NCBI RefSeq assembly: GCF_000417875.1
Contig: NW_006920887.1
Span: 221,385 to 285,384 of the forward strand
DNA: 64,000 nt
Source of the DNA: Pseudozyma flocculosa PF-1
Taxonomy: Eukaryota > Basidiomycota > Ustilaginomycetes > Ustilaginales > Ustilaginaceae
Direction of reading: 5' to 3'
Made by a program: the position numbers and the translations under genes. How positions within the stretch are numbered: the stretch's first letter is position 1; each line of letters opens with the position of its first letter. Shown piece by piece: positions 1-11,900 of this stretch. The notes below the pieces were generated by a model that had not been told where the DNA came from, did not search any database, and saw nothing but the letters and a program-made list of their open reading frames with translations.

Positions 1-2
1 CC

Positions 3-1942
3 CACGACCGGACACAACCCGCCGCGACCAACGACTCGAACGTCCAGTCCGGGCCAACAGAGCCTGTGCCATTGGCGCCCGCAGATGACGTCTCGGGCAG
101 CAGCGAGGCACGGCACGAGGATGCAGCTGCCGCTGCCGCTGTCGACGAAGGTGACGATCCGTGGGCAATTGAAGACGAGGACGACGATGCGCCTTCATCC
201 GTGCTCCATCCCCAAACCGCCGACTCGGCGCCCCTCGAAGCAAGCGCGGTTCCGATCGAAAGCAACGCCGATCAGCAAGGAGCAGATGCAGCAGTAGCGT
301 CCCATTCTCCATCGCACTTGGAAGAATCGCGCGACGAGCCTGCCGAAGCTACGGTGCAGGACGACGTCGACGAAGAAGACGACGAGGATGCGTGGGCGTT
401 CGAAGACGAGGAGGTCCCTGGCGCCGCGGCCGCATCGCCGCAGACCGCGCTGGCCAAGGCGGCAACGCTCACCTCAAAGAATGCGTCGACTCGACCGCGG
501 CCATCGGCTGGCCAGCCTGCGTACGGGAGCGCAGCGGCGCACAACTCTGCTCAGCGCAGCGTGGACCGCGCCTCTCCCGCCCTGGTCGTCCCAAGCGCGG
601 AGAAGCCAGTCGAGGCAGTCGAGGCTACGTCCGCTCCAATCCAGCCACCCGCTCCGATGCCCGAGCCGGCGCCGGGGGCGGTCAAGGAAAAGTGCACAAT
701 CAGCAAACGATCGATTGAGCTGATCCGACTGGCAGAGCAGGTGCTTGCGGACGGATTGCGGCTGCACCGCCAGCAGTCGTCGGCGGACCGCGCGCCTGCC
801 CCGCCTCCGGCTGCCCCGGTGCTGGCAGCAGTGTGCGACATCTTTGATCTGCACCGCTCCCTGATGCCCGTCGCGCACGGCGAGGCGCTCCGCGACGTTC
901 CTGCCTTGGCCATGCAGTTTGCCAACGACTGCGACTTTATCGCGCGCCAAGTCGAGCGCATCGTCGCCGAGTCGAAGAAGGCGTTTGCCGAGGTGCCTGC
1001 CGAGGACGGAAGGGAGCTGGATGTCTTTGAGAAGCTCGATGGGCAGGCTCGCCTGACCCGGGCGCTAGGGCAGCGGTGGTTCGACGCTCAGATGGTGAGT
1101 ATGCTGTGGTTGGCCGTGGCAATTCTCGCTTTGCCTTGACTTCACCGAACTCTCACGCTCGTCCTCTTCCCTCCTCGCGCCATTTGCACCGGCAGGCCAC
1201 GCAAACCAAGACGCTGCAGCACACGCTATCTGACACACCCTTTTCGCACCTGTTTGAGCCGCGGCGGTACGAGAGGTGCGAGCGGGGCGTCAAGCAGGTG
1301 CTGCACACGCTCGTCCAGCTGTCCAAGGCGTGGCGGCCCATCCTGCCGCTCTCGTCGTACCTGGCGGCCATGGGCCAGCTGGTCGAGGCTGTGCTGCGCC
1401 ACGTCCTCGCCGAGGTGCTCGAGCTCGAGGACATTGGCGAGACCGAGAGCCAGAGGCTGGCCGACGCCATCAAGATGCTGGGCCAGATTGAGGAGTGTTT
1501 TGTCGAACGCCAGGGCGAGACGGTGAGTTTGTCGCTGCCGCCTCGTCGGCCTTGACCTTGGCGCCCTCTCTGACTGCCGGATCATCACCTTCCTTTTGTG
1601 ATCGAACGACAGACGACCAAGGTGGCCTTTTACGTCCCGAGCTGGTTCAAAGCGAGCTACCTGATCGAGATCCTGACTGGTGAGCATTCCGTGACGTCTA
1701 TTTCAGTCTCATCCAGTCTCTCGGCCGGACAGCTGACCACCTCGTCACCTCTTTCTGCACCGCCGGACCGACCAGGCTCGCTCGTCGACATCGACTTCCT
1801 GGCATTCGAGGCCCACGCCCTCGTCGACTATAACCGCAAGGAACTGAGCGGTCTCATCAAAGCCCTCTTCACCGATACCGCCAACCGGGCCAGGCTGCTC
1901 GACAAGATCGACCGCGCCGACGTGTCGTGCCTGCTTCCTTGA
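3..1942 (+). CDS. DSL1/ZW10-like vesicle tethering subunit (5' partial)
   Basis: The frame is open to the left edge, so the N-terminus is missing. Exons: 3-1094, 1196-1522, 1613-1679, 1776-1942 (550 residues visible). The C-terminal half reads as the Zw10/Dsl1 family, with the typical WFKASYLIEIL, then SLVDIDFL and LIKALFTDTANR. The family belongs to the Dsl1 (NRZ) complex, which tethers COPI vesicles at the ER. The N-terminal part is acidic, low-complexity and Ala/Pro-rich. It carries two tryptophan motifs in acidic context, DPWAIEDED (about 155-181) and DAWAFEDEE (about 385-411). In yeast Dsl1 such an acidic, tryptophan-containing segment binds coatomer. Intron 3 (1680-1775) is 96 bases with no stop, so its retention would keep the frame. 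The family call is firm; DSL1 versus ZW10 naming is not. Confidence 0.8.
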
Positions 1943-2296
1943 TCGATCAGTCGTTCGTTCGGTCGGTTCATCGGTCGGTCGGTCGATTGCTAGCGTCCAT
2001 CCCTGCCTCGCGAAGGAAGTCAATGTGGACCCATCCCCTCTCTCGTCGAGATGGAACCTGATATCGATGCTTTACCTCCCGGGCCGAATGTTCGACTGCG
2101 CCTGATAGTGCTCGTCGATCGAGAGAAGATCGAGTCTACATACCGATTCGACCAGACCATCGACGTCGCCATCTCAGACAGTGCTCTACGCCCCAACTTC
2201 CAGGCAAGTACCGCGCAGCACATCCGATACAACTCCTCATATCCTCTTACTCTACGTACGTAAGAATGGACAGCCGACCTCGGCCCCCTCGACACC
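1943..2296. other. Convergent intergenic region
   Basis: This is the shared 3' region between the tether gene (+) and the amidase gene (-). It holds a short GGTC-type tandem run at about 1953-1986 and no ORF that looks conserved. Confidence 0.5.
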
Positions 2297-4672
2297 CTAT
2301 CCGCGGATGGCGTGCCAGACGGTTTCGGCGAAGCCGAGCGCCTCTTCCTCGCGGTACCTGCCTGCGACGACCTGGAGACCGATGGGAGCGCCGTCGACGA
2401 GGTCCGGGTCGTACTTGTCGTTCCAGCGCCTGTCGTCGTCGCTGTACCACCCGTCGTGGGGCGGCGAGGAGCGCTTGGGATCCAGCTTGGCATCGACGCT
2501 CGATACGGGCAGCGAGATGGCGGTGTAGTCGAGCAGGTTCCACTGCGGGAGAGGAGAGAAGAGGAGCAGCACGGGTTAGCAGCCAGAGGCGCCACTGTCG
2601 CGCTACGTCGCCGCGTCCGGCCAGGCGACTCACCAAGCCCGTGTAGAGGATCCAGCACTCGTCGTCGTGCTTCATGGCCGGGTAGACGGACGTGGGGCAG
2701 AGTACAAAGTCGACGCCGGCGTCGCGCCAGTGGTCGAGGGCGCGCTTGCGGTAGACGGTCTTGCGCTTGTTGATCTGCCACAGCTCGTAGGCCGACTTTT
2801 CGGGCTTGCCGACGCCCGTCACCTGCGGGCCCAGCGGTTCGTCGCAGCCGGAGATGGCCTCGAGGACGTCGCGCCCGCCGTCGGCGCAGAAGGCGTCGCC
2901 CATGATGGCGAGGCCCTGGCCCGGCTCGTAGGGCACAAAGGGAACCACGTCGTGGCCCGCCTTGGTCAGGGCGTCGCGCGCCACCTGGAGCGCCCGCTCG
3001 TACGGCGGGAACGGGTGGACGTGCAGGTCGGTCGACATCAGGCCCTGTCGAAGGTGACGGGGTACGCATCGGTCAGCCGCCGTGAAGCACAACCGCGTCG
3101 CGCCGCGCCGCGCCGCGCCGATGCTCACAATCTTCAGACCCTTCTTGGCCTTGGCGGCGTCGTACCGGCTCTGGCTCCACGGCATCTCGGGCACCAGCGG
3201 GTCGTACAGCCAGGGACGGCCGGCGAGGATGGCCTTGGTAAAGGTCGTCAGGCCGGAGAGGGTGCGGGTAAGCGGGCCTAGCACCGAGGGGATCGTCTCC
3301 TGGCCTGTCGTAGTCGGGGCGGTCGACGAGGATCAAGGTACGCCCACCAGGTCAGCCACGACGACCTCCGATCAACGCCACTCCGGCGCCACGGTGACGC
3401 ACCTTCCATGCTGTTGACGGCGCCCTCGTAGGGGAAGCGGTGCGACGAGGGCCTCAGCCCGAACAGGCCGCACATGCCGGCGGGGATCCGGACGCTGCCG
3501 CGGCGCAACCGGGCGAAGTGCGGGCCATCGTCAGCGCAAGACATATTTATCTCTCTCTGGGCGCAGGAGCGGCAGCACGGCCTTACCTTCCGCCGACGTC
3601 GGTGCCCACGCCGAGCGGGCTGCCCTTGATGGCGACGAGCGCGCCTTCGCCGCCGCTGCTTCCGCCGGTGTGGAGCTGCAGCGCACAGGAGAGAAGATGC
3701 AAATGAGGCGATGTGCCCTCGGTCAGTCACAGCACGCTCGCGATTGGCCCTGCTGCGTGTCCGAGCCCCTGCTCACCAAGCGGTTGTGGGGGTTCAACGT
3801 GGTTCCTATCGAGGCGACAGAAGGGGCAGGCTCGTCAGCGTCGAGGACGGGAACCCCGTTTTAGCACGCCCCAAGGCGCTAGAGGACTCACCAAAGAGCT
3901 CGTTGCGAGTCTCTGCAAACTGCAGGAGGTCGGCGAGGGGCGGGGTGGGCGGTTCGCGTCAGCAATCGGTCGAGGGTCCACGCTGCGATCCGACGACCTG
4001 CCGCGCCTCACCATGATGGTCTGGGGCAGGTTCGTCTTGACAAAGGGCACGGCGCCGGCCTCCTTTAGCAGAGCGGCTGAAGGTGGCGAGCCGGAGGTAC
4101 GATGGGCAGGCCGTTAGCACTTTGTCGTCGACGACGACGCCGCGGGCTCATCATCGCCGCTCTGACCACTCACTGCAGACGGCGTCGTGGTCGGCCTGTC
4201 TACCAACGTACGACACGTAGGCGATGGTGGCGTCGGACCCCTTGATGCGAAACTGGTCCTTGAGGCTGACGGGCAGGCCGTGCAGCGGCCCGCGGGTCTT
4301 TCCGGTGGCCTGGAGCTCGTCGTCGAGCTCCCTAGCCCAGCGGCGGGCATCGTCAAAGTGGATCTCGGTGATGGGGTTGACGAGGCGGTGGGCGATGCAA
4401 GCGCGTTTGATGTAGGCCTCGAGCACCTCGGCCGCCGTGTACTCGCGCTTGGCCAGCTTGGCGAGGAGGACGTCGACGTCGTCGATTTCGGTGATGGCCA
4501 CCTCGGCGGGCGTCAGCAGGCCGCAGGTGGCGGGGAACGAGACGACGCTCTTGCCGTCGACGGGGGGCAGCTTCGAGGCCGGGATGTCGTACTCGGCGGG
4601 GATGAGGGCGTCGCGCTCGGCACGCTTGCGCGCCACGACGGCCTTCCAGTCGGGCTTCTGAGCGGTGGTCAT
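2297..4672 (-). CDS. Amidase (amidase-signature family, acetamidase-like)
   Basis: Predicted 544-residue amidase hydrolysing a carboxylic amide to acid and ammonia; the substrate cannot be read from the sequence. Exons on the minus strand: 4672-4174, 4076-4012, 3919-3892, 3805-3777, 3675-3587, 3494-3403, 3304-3129, 3044-2634, 2542-2297; all phases agree. The catalytic Ser-cisSer-Lys triad is visible: Lys in GLPVSLKDQF (exon 1), the cis-Ser in GGSSGGEGA (exon 5), and the nucleophile Ser in GTDVGGSVRIPA. The nucleophile codon is split AG|C across the intron between exons 5 and 6. Length matches fungal acetamidases (about 540). I chose the ATG at 4672 because MTTAQKPDWK looks like the usual start; an in-frame ATG at 4714 would add 14 residues. 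Two exons are under 30 bases. No signal peptide is seen, so it is probably cytosolic. Confidence 0.9.
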
Positions 4673-5197
4673 ATCTTTGCTGCGGTCGTGGCTCGAGGAG
4701 TGGGGTGCGGTCAAGCTACGGTCGATGGCGAGGACGGAAGCGGGCCGAAGAGGGGCGGGCCGAGCCGATGGTGTTATATGGGCCTACGGTAACCCCGCAC
4801 TGGCACGGCTAGGGACGGTCCGAAGCCGACGACGAGCAAGCAACCTAGCCTGCCTGCTGGATCGGTACGGTAGGTGGCCAGCAGGGTAGGCTGTCCGTGC
4901 ACGCTCGCTTGCAAAACCCACGACCGCATCTTCCGGCCTCCACCCGGCACGGACACACGCGGGGGGCGAGCTCGCCTCGACCCCACGCCTCGCTTCCTCG
5001 TCCCGACCACCACCTAGCCTAGCCCAGCCTTTGGCCTCGCCTGCTTTGCGTTCCCACCCAACCTCCATCGCGCGGCCTGCCCTCGATCGCCAAAAGTCAA
5101 GCCCCAAACAAGACGCCGCGGTAGAGCCCGGCCTACCCGTCCCGCCACAACCTCGACCGCCCCGCCAGCGCACGTACCATACCGACCCGACCGCCGA
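4673..5197. promoter_or_regulatory. Divergent promoter region, amidase and CRIPT
   Basis: A 525-base spacer separates two divergent start codons. A TATA-like ATATAA (minus-strand reading, near 4773-4780) lies about 100 bases upstream of the amidase ATG. The CRIPT side is C-rich with no TATA. No other gene is visible. Confidence 0.45.
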
Positions 5198-5788
5198 ATG
5201 GTGTGCAAAAAGTGCGAAAAGACGCTCTCCAAGAGCTCAGCGCCCGATCCTTTCGTGAGTGCCAGCATTGCAGCATCGACTGTATCGCGGTCGCTCACTG
5301 CGGAGGCTCACTGGAGCCCCACTGCGGCAGCTCATTGACAACCCAACCATCCCATACCTCTCTTCCTTGGCCCTGTCTCCCCCGCCCAACGCCGACAGCG
5401 TAATCGCAACGCCGCCGGCTTCCTCGTCGCGTCGGGGTCGGGTGCCGCGAAAGCTCCGGCCGCGGGGCCAACGCTCGCCGCCTCGTCGTCGGGAGGACGC
5501 CAGATTGGGCAAAACAAGCTCCTCTCCAAGGCGAACCGCTTCAGCCCGACGGCGAGCAAGTGCAAACTCTGCAAAGGCTCCGTCACCCTCGACAGGGCTA
5601 CCTACTGCCAAGGTAAGAGCGGCGATGCACATCGTGCCAGAGCGATATGCAATTCTGGCCAGCTTTCTCACTGCCATCTGCTCCATCTTTCTTCTCATCG
5701 TCCAGGCTGCGCGTACAAGAAGGGCCTCTGCGCCATCTGTGGCAAGCAGATCCTCGATACCACTCGCTTCAAGCAGTCGTCAGCTTGA
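5198..5788 (+). CDS. CRIPT-like zinc-ribbon protein
   Basis: Exons 5198-5254, 5399-5612, 5706-5788 give 117 residues. The protein opens with MVCKKCEKTLSK and ends with GCAYKKGLCAICGKQILDT, the two hallmarks of the CRIPT family. Four CxxC pairs (CKKC, CKLC, CQGC, CAIC) suggest binding of two zinc ions. Human CRIPT is named for binding PSD-95 PDZ domains, but the family occurs widely in eukaryotes that lack PSD-95, and recent work ties it to the minor spliceosome. The role here is not known. The C-terminus is KQSSA, not the KQTSV PDZ ligand of animals. The middle is a low-complexity Gly/Ala/Ser stretch, which explains the slight excess over the usual 101 residues. The splice join Q|GCAYKK is exact. 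Confidence 0.88.
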
Positions 5789-6544
5789 AAGGCGGCGCAG
5801 CAGAGCGACATTCATCCTCGACGCCCGGCGGATCAGGGAACCCGCGTACCCGTCAGTGCCGATCCGCTGCCGAGGCGGCTGGAAGAAGCGTTCAGACGGT
5901 CGAATGCTCGCTCCTTGTCGTCGTGCCAGACCGCGGCACCTTGTCCATGCGTTCCCCGTCCCGTCCGCCCTTAAGGCCATCGAGTCCAGCGAGCCTCCCA
6001 CTCTGTACCATACTCCCTGTACCATCACCATCATCGACCGCTCCCACGTGTAACCCAGTCATATCCGGCAGCCCATCCCTACTCGCTTCGCGGTCGACGG
6101 CGAGCGCGGCCAGGCAGTGCTGCGAGAAGGTTGCGCCGAGGAGGGTTCAGCTGCCACGGCCCGATTATTATTGGACTGAGCCCCGATCTGTGGTGCGGGT
6201 GACGTATTCGGGTCCGTAGCGAGGCGCTGGCCAAAGCGTCGCGAAGGATCGGCAGATCGATAAACGGGGCATCTCTTCTTGGCTCGGGCTCGGGCTCGGG
6301 CCAGGACGGCGAGGGGCCTGGCAGCCAAGGGCCCAGCGGCATGAAAGCGCCGACGGGAAAAGATGAAGCGGGCACGGATGCTTCCGCTCGCTCGCTCGCT
6401 CGCCCGCTCCCTCGTCATCCGTCTTTATCCACATCTGCACCGCCACCGCCCTTGTCTGCCGCCACCATCACCTCCCATCTCCGCACACTTTGCACTCGCT
6501 CGCACCGTCACCACCACCTCCTCCCCCATAGACACCTCTCTACA
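5789..6544. promoter_or_regulatory. Intergenic region with the phosphoglycerate mutase leader
   Basis: This stretch holds the 3' end of the CRIPT gene and the promoter and leader of the glycolytic gene. Near 6283-6303 there are three copies of a GGCTCG hexamer. From about 6380 to 6544 the sense strand becomes strongly pyrimidine-rich, as often seen in leaders of highly expressed fungal genes. No TATA box or separate gene was found. Confidence 0.4.
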
Positions 6545-7408
6545 ATGGTCGGAACGCTCGTCCTCACCCGCCACGGCCAGTCCGAGTGGAACAAGCTCAA
6601 CCTCTTCACTGGCTGGAAGGACCCGCAGCTCACCGAGCTCGGACGCGAGGAGGCCCTGGCCGGCGCCAAGAAGATCAAGGACTCGGGCATCAAGTTCGAC
6701 ATTGCCTTCACCTCGGCGCTCACCCGTGCCCAGACCACGCTCGGCATCCAGCTCAAGGAGATCGGCCAGGAGGGCATCGAGATCAAGAAGGACCAGGCCC
6801 TCAACGAGCGCGACTATGGCGAGCTCTCGGGCCTCAACAAGGACGACGCCCGCAAGAAGTGGGGCGAGGAGCAGGTGAGTGGCTCGTGGCGTGTGGCGCA
6901 CGGTCGGGTCTGGCCGCCATGCGGCGGATGCGTGACCCGTACCTGTACGTCGCAGTCGGCTGACGCCTGGGCTCTCGAACTTTACGTTGCCATCTTCCTG
7001 CCGCCCTCCCGAATCTACAGGTCCACATCTGGCGCCGATCCTACGACATCCCCCCTCCCGGCGGCGAGTCGCTCAAGCTGACCGCCGAGCGCGTGTGGCC
7101 CTACTACCACAAGGAGATCCTGCCTCTGGTCAAGGAGGGCAAGAACGTCATCGTTGCCGCCCACGGCAACTCGCTCCGCGCCATGATCAAGGACATTGAG
7201 AAGATCTCGGACGACGACATTGGTACGTCGGCCGGGCGTCCACCCAGTCCGCGGATCGACGGCGATCTTGTGCTGACCGGCTTCTCTCCCTTTACCTTGC
7301 ACCTCCCCCGCACGACCCACAGTCGGCCTCGAGCTAGCCACTGGCGTCCCGATCATCTACAAGCTCGACCAGGACGGCAAGGTCGTCTCCAAGGAGATCC
7401 TGCAGTAG
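6545..7408 (+). CDS. GPM1: 2,3-bisphosphoglycerate-dependent phosphoglycerate mutase
   Basis: Glycolytic and gluconeogenic enzyme interconverting 3- and 2-phosphoglycerate in the cytosol. Exons 6545-6874, 7021-7222, 7323-7408 give 205 residues. The histidine phosphatase signature [10 protein letters not shown] is at residues 8-17, with the phospho-accepting His at about residue 10. The active-site Glu lies in [11 protein letters not shown] and the second catalytic His in [10 protein letters not shown]. At 205 residues it is shorter than budding-yeast Gpm1 (247) and close to the short form of Schizosaccharomyces pombe, which lacks an internal segment. Codon use is strongly biased to C or G at third positions, consistent with high expression. 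The start is the first ATG of the conserved frame, after a CT-rich leader. Confidence 0.95.
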
Positions 7409-8905
7409 ACAGCTGCCGCGCGCTCCTTGCTCTGCTCCCCCCTCAGGCGCTGACACTCTTCGTCGGCGTTTCGGGAAGGTAGAGCCGCCGAATAAGAAGA
7501 CCTGAAAGACGCCCGCGCAGCCTCGAGTCCGAGTGCACGTTGAGTGTGCTGCTTTGCTCCGGGAGCTGAGCAGCTGATAGCGCGAAGAGAGGAACCAGAG
7601 GACGACGGTCCGATGCCCGACCGAGTGCAGCGGGCGCTCAAAGAAGCCCTGCAGAGTGTCGCGTGAGAGCCTTGCCACAGGCTCAGCAGGTGGCCTAGTC
7701 AGCATGGCATCGCCATGCCAGGCTCGAGGTGATGGCCATGCGCCGTCCTAGAAGAACGGCGGCCGTCGACGTGGCGAGCGCAAGGGATGCGGAGGGCGGT
7801 GTCGAGCGAGCGACCCAGCCGCAGCATAGCCAGCTGCGGCCGGGCAGGCAGCGGGTCGGGGCTGTGAGCTCTCCCTCAAAAAAGTGGAGGAAGCCAGGCA
7901 GGCGATCCATCCGATCGAGAGGCAGCATGCATGTCTCTGGGTGCTTCCGCCCGCTCGCTCGGCCTGGTCCCCAAGAGGGGAGAGCGCGCGGGGACCACCG
8001 CCGGCTCCATGGCCACCACCGCTTCGTCTGTCGCAGCTACGCCTGCCTGCGAGCCATCCCCAGCGCAGCGGAATCTTCTGCTCGCTTGCCGGTCGAGAGC
8101 CAGCTTTGCCCGCCCAGCCCTTTGCGTTGACATCGGACGAGCCGCCCGTGCCTCTGGCCCTCGCGTGATTTTTGTCGGCACAGACGAGACCCTACCTAGC
8201 CCAAGCCTCCACCTGGAATGCGCGCTCAGGCCCTCTTCACTCACCTTGCTTGCTTGCCTCCCGCCGCCGAGCGAGCGAGCGGGCGAGCGGGCGAGCCAGC
8301 CTCTCCAAAGCAAGGCGCATCCCCACAACAACCAAGCAAGCCAGCCACCGCCGAGCGGGCAGACCGGGCCTGGCCCAGTCCCTTTGTCGTTCCTTGCCTC
8401 CCTCACCTTCTCTCTGGCTCGCTTCCCCTCGCCATCGTATCTTCCGCACCTCGACTCGTTTCCAACCCTTTCCCACCCTCCGACGCTCTGACCCGACACC
8501 ATACATACCCTACCCTCACCCCGGCCGTCCTGCCCCATCACTGCGCATCCAGGTCGGCTCATCCTGCCAGCCAAACGATATCTGACCGTACCTCCTGGCA
8601 GGCTCGCCTTCAGAGCTCGCCCTAGCCTCGGAAAGCACACCTTCTCGCTGCGATACCCCCATCGATACCAGCAGCACCACCGCGTTTTTAGGCATCTACC
8701 CCACCACCGCCACCGGAACCTTCCGCCATCCCTGCATTCAGAGCCTACCTGCCCGCCTGCCTGCCGAGTACCGGTCGCTCGCAACGCCGCAACTAGCTGA
8801 GCCGGGCTGCGTGAATGGCACGCCCTATCCCCTGATATTCATCAACCTCGTACCGCCTCCCGGCGTCTCCTCCGGGGACACTGTCTCGGACTGGTCCTGG
8901 CCACT
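7409..8905. other. Intergenic region, no gene seen
   Basis: About 1.5 kb between two plus-strand genes. Open frames here lack family features and look like GC-driven shadows. The stretch 8262-8300 carries GCGAGCG/GCGGGCGA runs. From about 8390 to 8900 the sense strand is C/T-rich and probably holds the promoter and leader of the downstream lipid-binding protein gene. Confidence 0.4.
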
Positions 8906-11900
8906 ATGGCGGACGGCGTCAACTTGACAAAGTGAGTGGATTGTCGGCGGGATTGCCGAAGCGCGAGCGAATGCGTGCAGGACAAGCTGCCTTGCTTGCT
9001 CGCTTCGCCCATCGGCCGCTTCCGAAAGCCACTGTCTCCAGCCTCAGCCCTGGGGGAACATCGTCCCGACTGCCAGGATGATGACGGCCAAGGCCCGATC
9101 CCGCATACATGTGCTGACGCTCTGGGCCTGCCCCTTTATGACCTCGATCTGCGCTTCCGCCCTTCCCTCGCCAGGTCGCGCGCGCAATGGGAAGCGGCGC
9201 TCAACGGCGCGATCGGCACGTTCCGCGCCTTGGTCTCGGAGTCATCGTCCAAGGCGTGGAAGCCGGTCCCGCACAGCGCATCGGCCGCGCCCAACGCATC
9301 TGTGACTGCCTCGACCCCGGCATCCAACGCCGGCTCCCTCCGCGGCTCTCCCGCCATCGGTACCTCGTCGTCGTCAGCAGCGTTCAAGGGAAAGGCAAGG
9401 GAGCCGACGCTGCGACCCGCCCTGTCCCATACCGACCTCGCCGGCCGCAACCAGAACGGCAGCGCCGGCGCCAGTGCTGCGGACGATGCCGGCGCTGCTT
9501 CCAACGGCACAGATCCGCAGCCGTCTTCTGGGCCCTTTGTCCTGAAAGCGCTCCGGTCGGATCGCGTCGTCGTCCATCGACGGAGCGCAAAGGGCGCCGA
9601 CATGTACCGCGCCGTGGCAGAGGTGCCATACGACGGACAGGCGGATCTCATCGCTTTCCAGTCCATCCTGCAGACGCCAGACGCGCGATCAATATGTGAG
9701 CATCCGAAGCCTTCTAGCCTCAGCGCAAAACCGGCTGCTCGCTGTGCATCTAAGCTGACGAGACCTGCAAGGCTTGTCCAAACTCTCCCTCTCGCTCCTT
9801 CTTACGAACTTGCGCCGACCTGCCAGGGGATCGGCTGGTCGACGGCGGTGAGCTGATCGAGCAGCTCGACCCAAGCACCCGAGTGTGCAAGACAAACTAC
9901 CGCCTGGGCTGGCCTGCGAGCCCGCGCGATGCCATCACCATATCCCGCACGCTGGCCGACGACTCGGTGCTGATCGACGTGTCGACTTCGCTGCCGCGCT
10001 CGCCCGACGCCCCCGCGTATCTCCGACCCGCGCCGCCCTGCGTGCGCTCCCACGTCCACCTGATGGCGTGGTGCATACAGGCGATGCCAGCCGAGACCTC
10101 GGCCACCGGTGCGAGAGGCTCGGCGTCGAGGATCAAGATCACGGTCTTCTGGTCTTGGGACCTCAAGGGCGCGTGGCTGGGCATGCCGTCGGGCGGCCTC
10201 GGCGTTCAGCTGCCGGATCTGATCAAGGGCCTCGTCCGCCAGGTCCGAGAGGGCAGCGGCCACGTCCCCGCCGTGCTCAACTTTGGCAGCTGCGTCGAGG
10301 TGCTCTCGAACTCGTTTGACCCGTCGCGCGACACCCGCCACACCGAGTATGCCATCGTCATCGAGGACGAGGCGGCGCGGCTCGCCGAGGATCGCGCCGA
10401 AAAGGACCTCGACACCCTCAACCGCATCCGCGCACGGCGACGTCTCGAGGCTGGGATCGAGTACTCGCTGCCGGCGACGCAGGGATGGGACGTCCAGGTG
10501 TCGGTGCGGTCGCAGACGCGCTCCAGCCAGAGCGCCGCGTGGCACGCCGTCGCCGAGCGGCCTGCCGGCTCGCAGCGGATCCTGCTTACCATCAGGCACG
10601 CCAAGCTCGAGGACCCCGATGAGATTGTCAAGGCGACGGTCCGGGTGCAGCGGGTGGCCGCCAGCACGGGCCTCCGCCTCAACGACTCGCCGTTCGACAT
10701 TGTCGAGAGCGAGCCGCGCACCGCCACCGCCCTGTCGGCCCGCATCGTCGAGGACACGGCCAGCGTCTCCAACATCTCGATCGGCACCGCCTCGACCGGC
10801 GGCAGCTCGTCGGCCCAGGCGCTCGGCGCCATGGCCAATGCATCGCGCGGCGGCACGCCCAACCCGGCCGGCTCGCTCGGTGCCATCAATGCCCTTGTGC
10901 GCCGCAACTACATCTACTTCACCAGCCTGCTTCAGGAGCCCGAGGCCAAGTGGAAGCCGGTCGCCGACACCAAGGGGGTCACTGTGATGCAGCTCGACTC
11001 GATCGACCTCACGCTGGTCGTCTACCGCGCCGAGGCCACGTTTGTCGGCGTGAGCGTGTGGGACCTCTTCAGCACCATCAGCAATCCGGGCGCTCAGGCG
11101 TTCTGGGACAAGGGCCTGGACGATGCCACGCTGCTCTCCGACGTCAGCGACCTGAGCTCGCTCTGGCACCTCAAGACCAAGCCCGCCTGGCCAGTCAGCG
11201 CGCGCGACTCAGTCACGGTGCAGACGGCCTACAAGTCGCCCGCCTCGGTCCACATCTTTTCCTTTTCCACAGACGACCGGAACCACTTCCCCGCCATCCC
11301 AGAGCCCGAGTCTGGTACGATCCGGACCCAGATCGACCTGCGCGGCTGGTCGGTCGAGGCTCTCTCGCCGACCACGGTCCACGTCACGATGCTCGAGCAG
11401 TCGGACCCAAAGGGCTGGACGAGCAAGTCGTCGACGCCATCGGCCATGATCAACGCGGTTGCCGGCGTCGGAGAGTATGCCATCAAATTTGGTGGCCCGC
11501 CCGTTGCCACGCGGCTGCTGGGCGCCCAGGCGAGGACGTCCAAGTACGACCACGACAAGGCCACCTTCCGGTTCGAGTACGAGGCCGTCGACCTCGGCGA
11601 TGATGCCGCCGAGGCGCCCAACGTCGAGTGTGAGATCCGCTGCGACGTCGAGGTGTGGGCCTCGAGCCTCGATCTCGTCGTCGACCCGCCGCCGATCTCG
11701 GTCTCGTGTCTGCGCAGGCACAGGCTGTCGCAAGGCGGCGGAGGGCTGTGGCTGACCATCGAGCACGTCGCCGCCTCGCTCGAGGACGACCTCGCGCGCA
11801 TCACGGTGCGCAAGGGCGCGTCGCGCGAAAAGGGCTCAGTCTACGTCAACGGCGCGCAGATGCGGGTCGACCTCGACGAGATCAAGGGCGACGAGGTCAA

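Noticed and set aside
9077..9174. Coding extension upstream of 9175 in the START gene
   Set aside because: The frame is open, but an acceptor at 9077 would not be in phase with the ATG exon. The pyrimidine-rich acceptor at 9173-9174 is in phase and restores a clean start.
9802..11169. 455-residue minus-strand frame opposite the START gene
   Set aside because: It mirrors the sense codons and has no domain features; the sense frame has START-like patterns and consistent splice joins.
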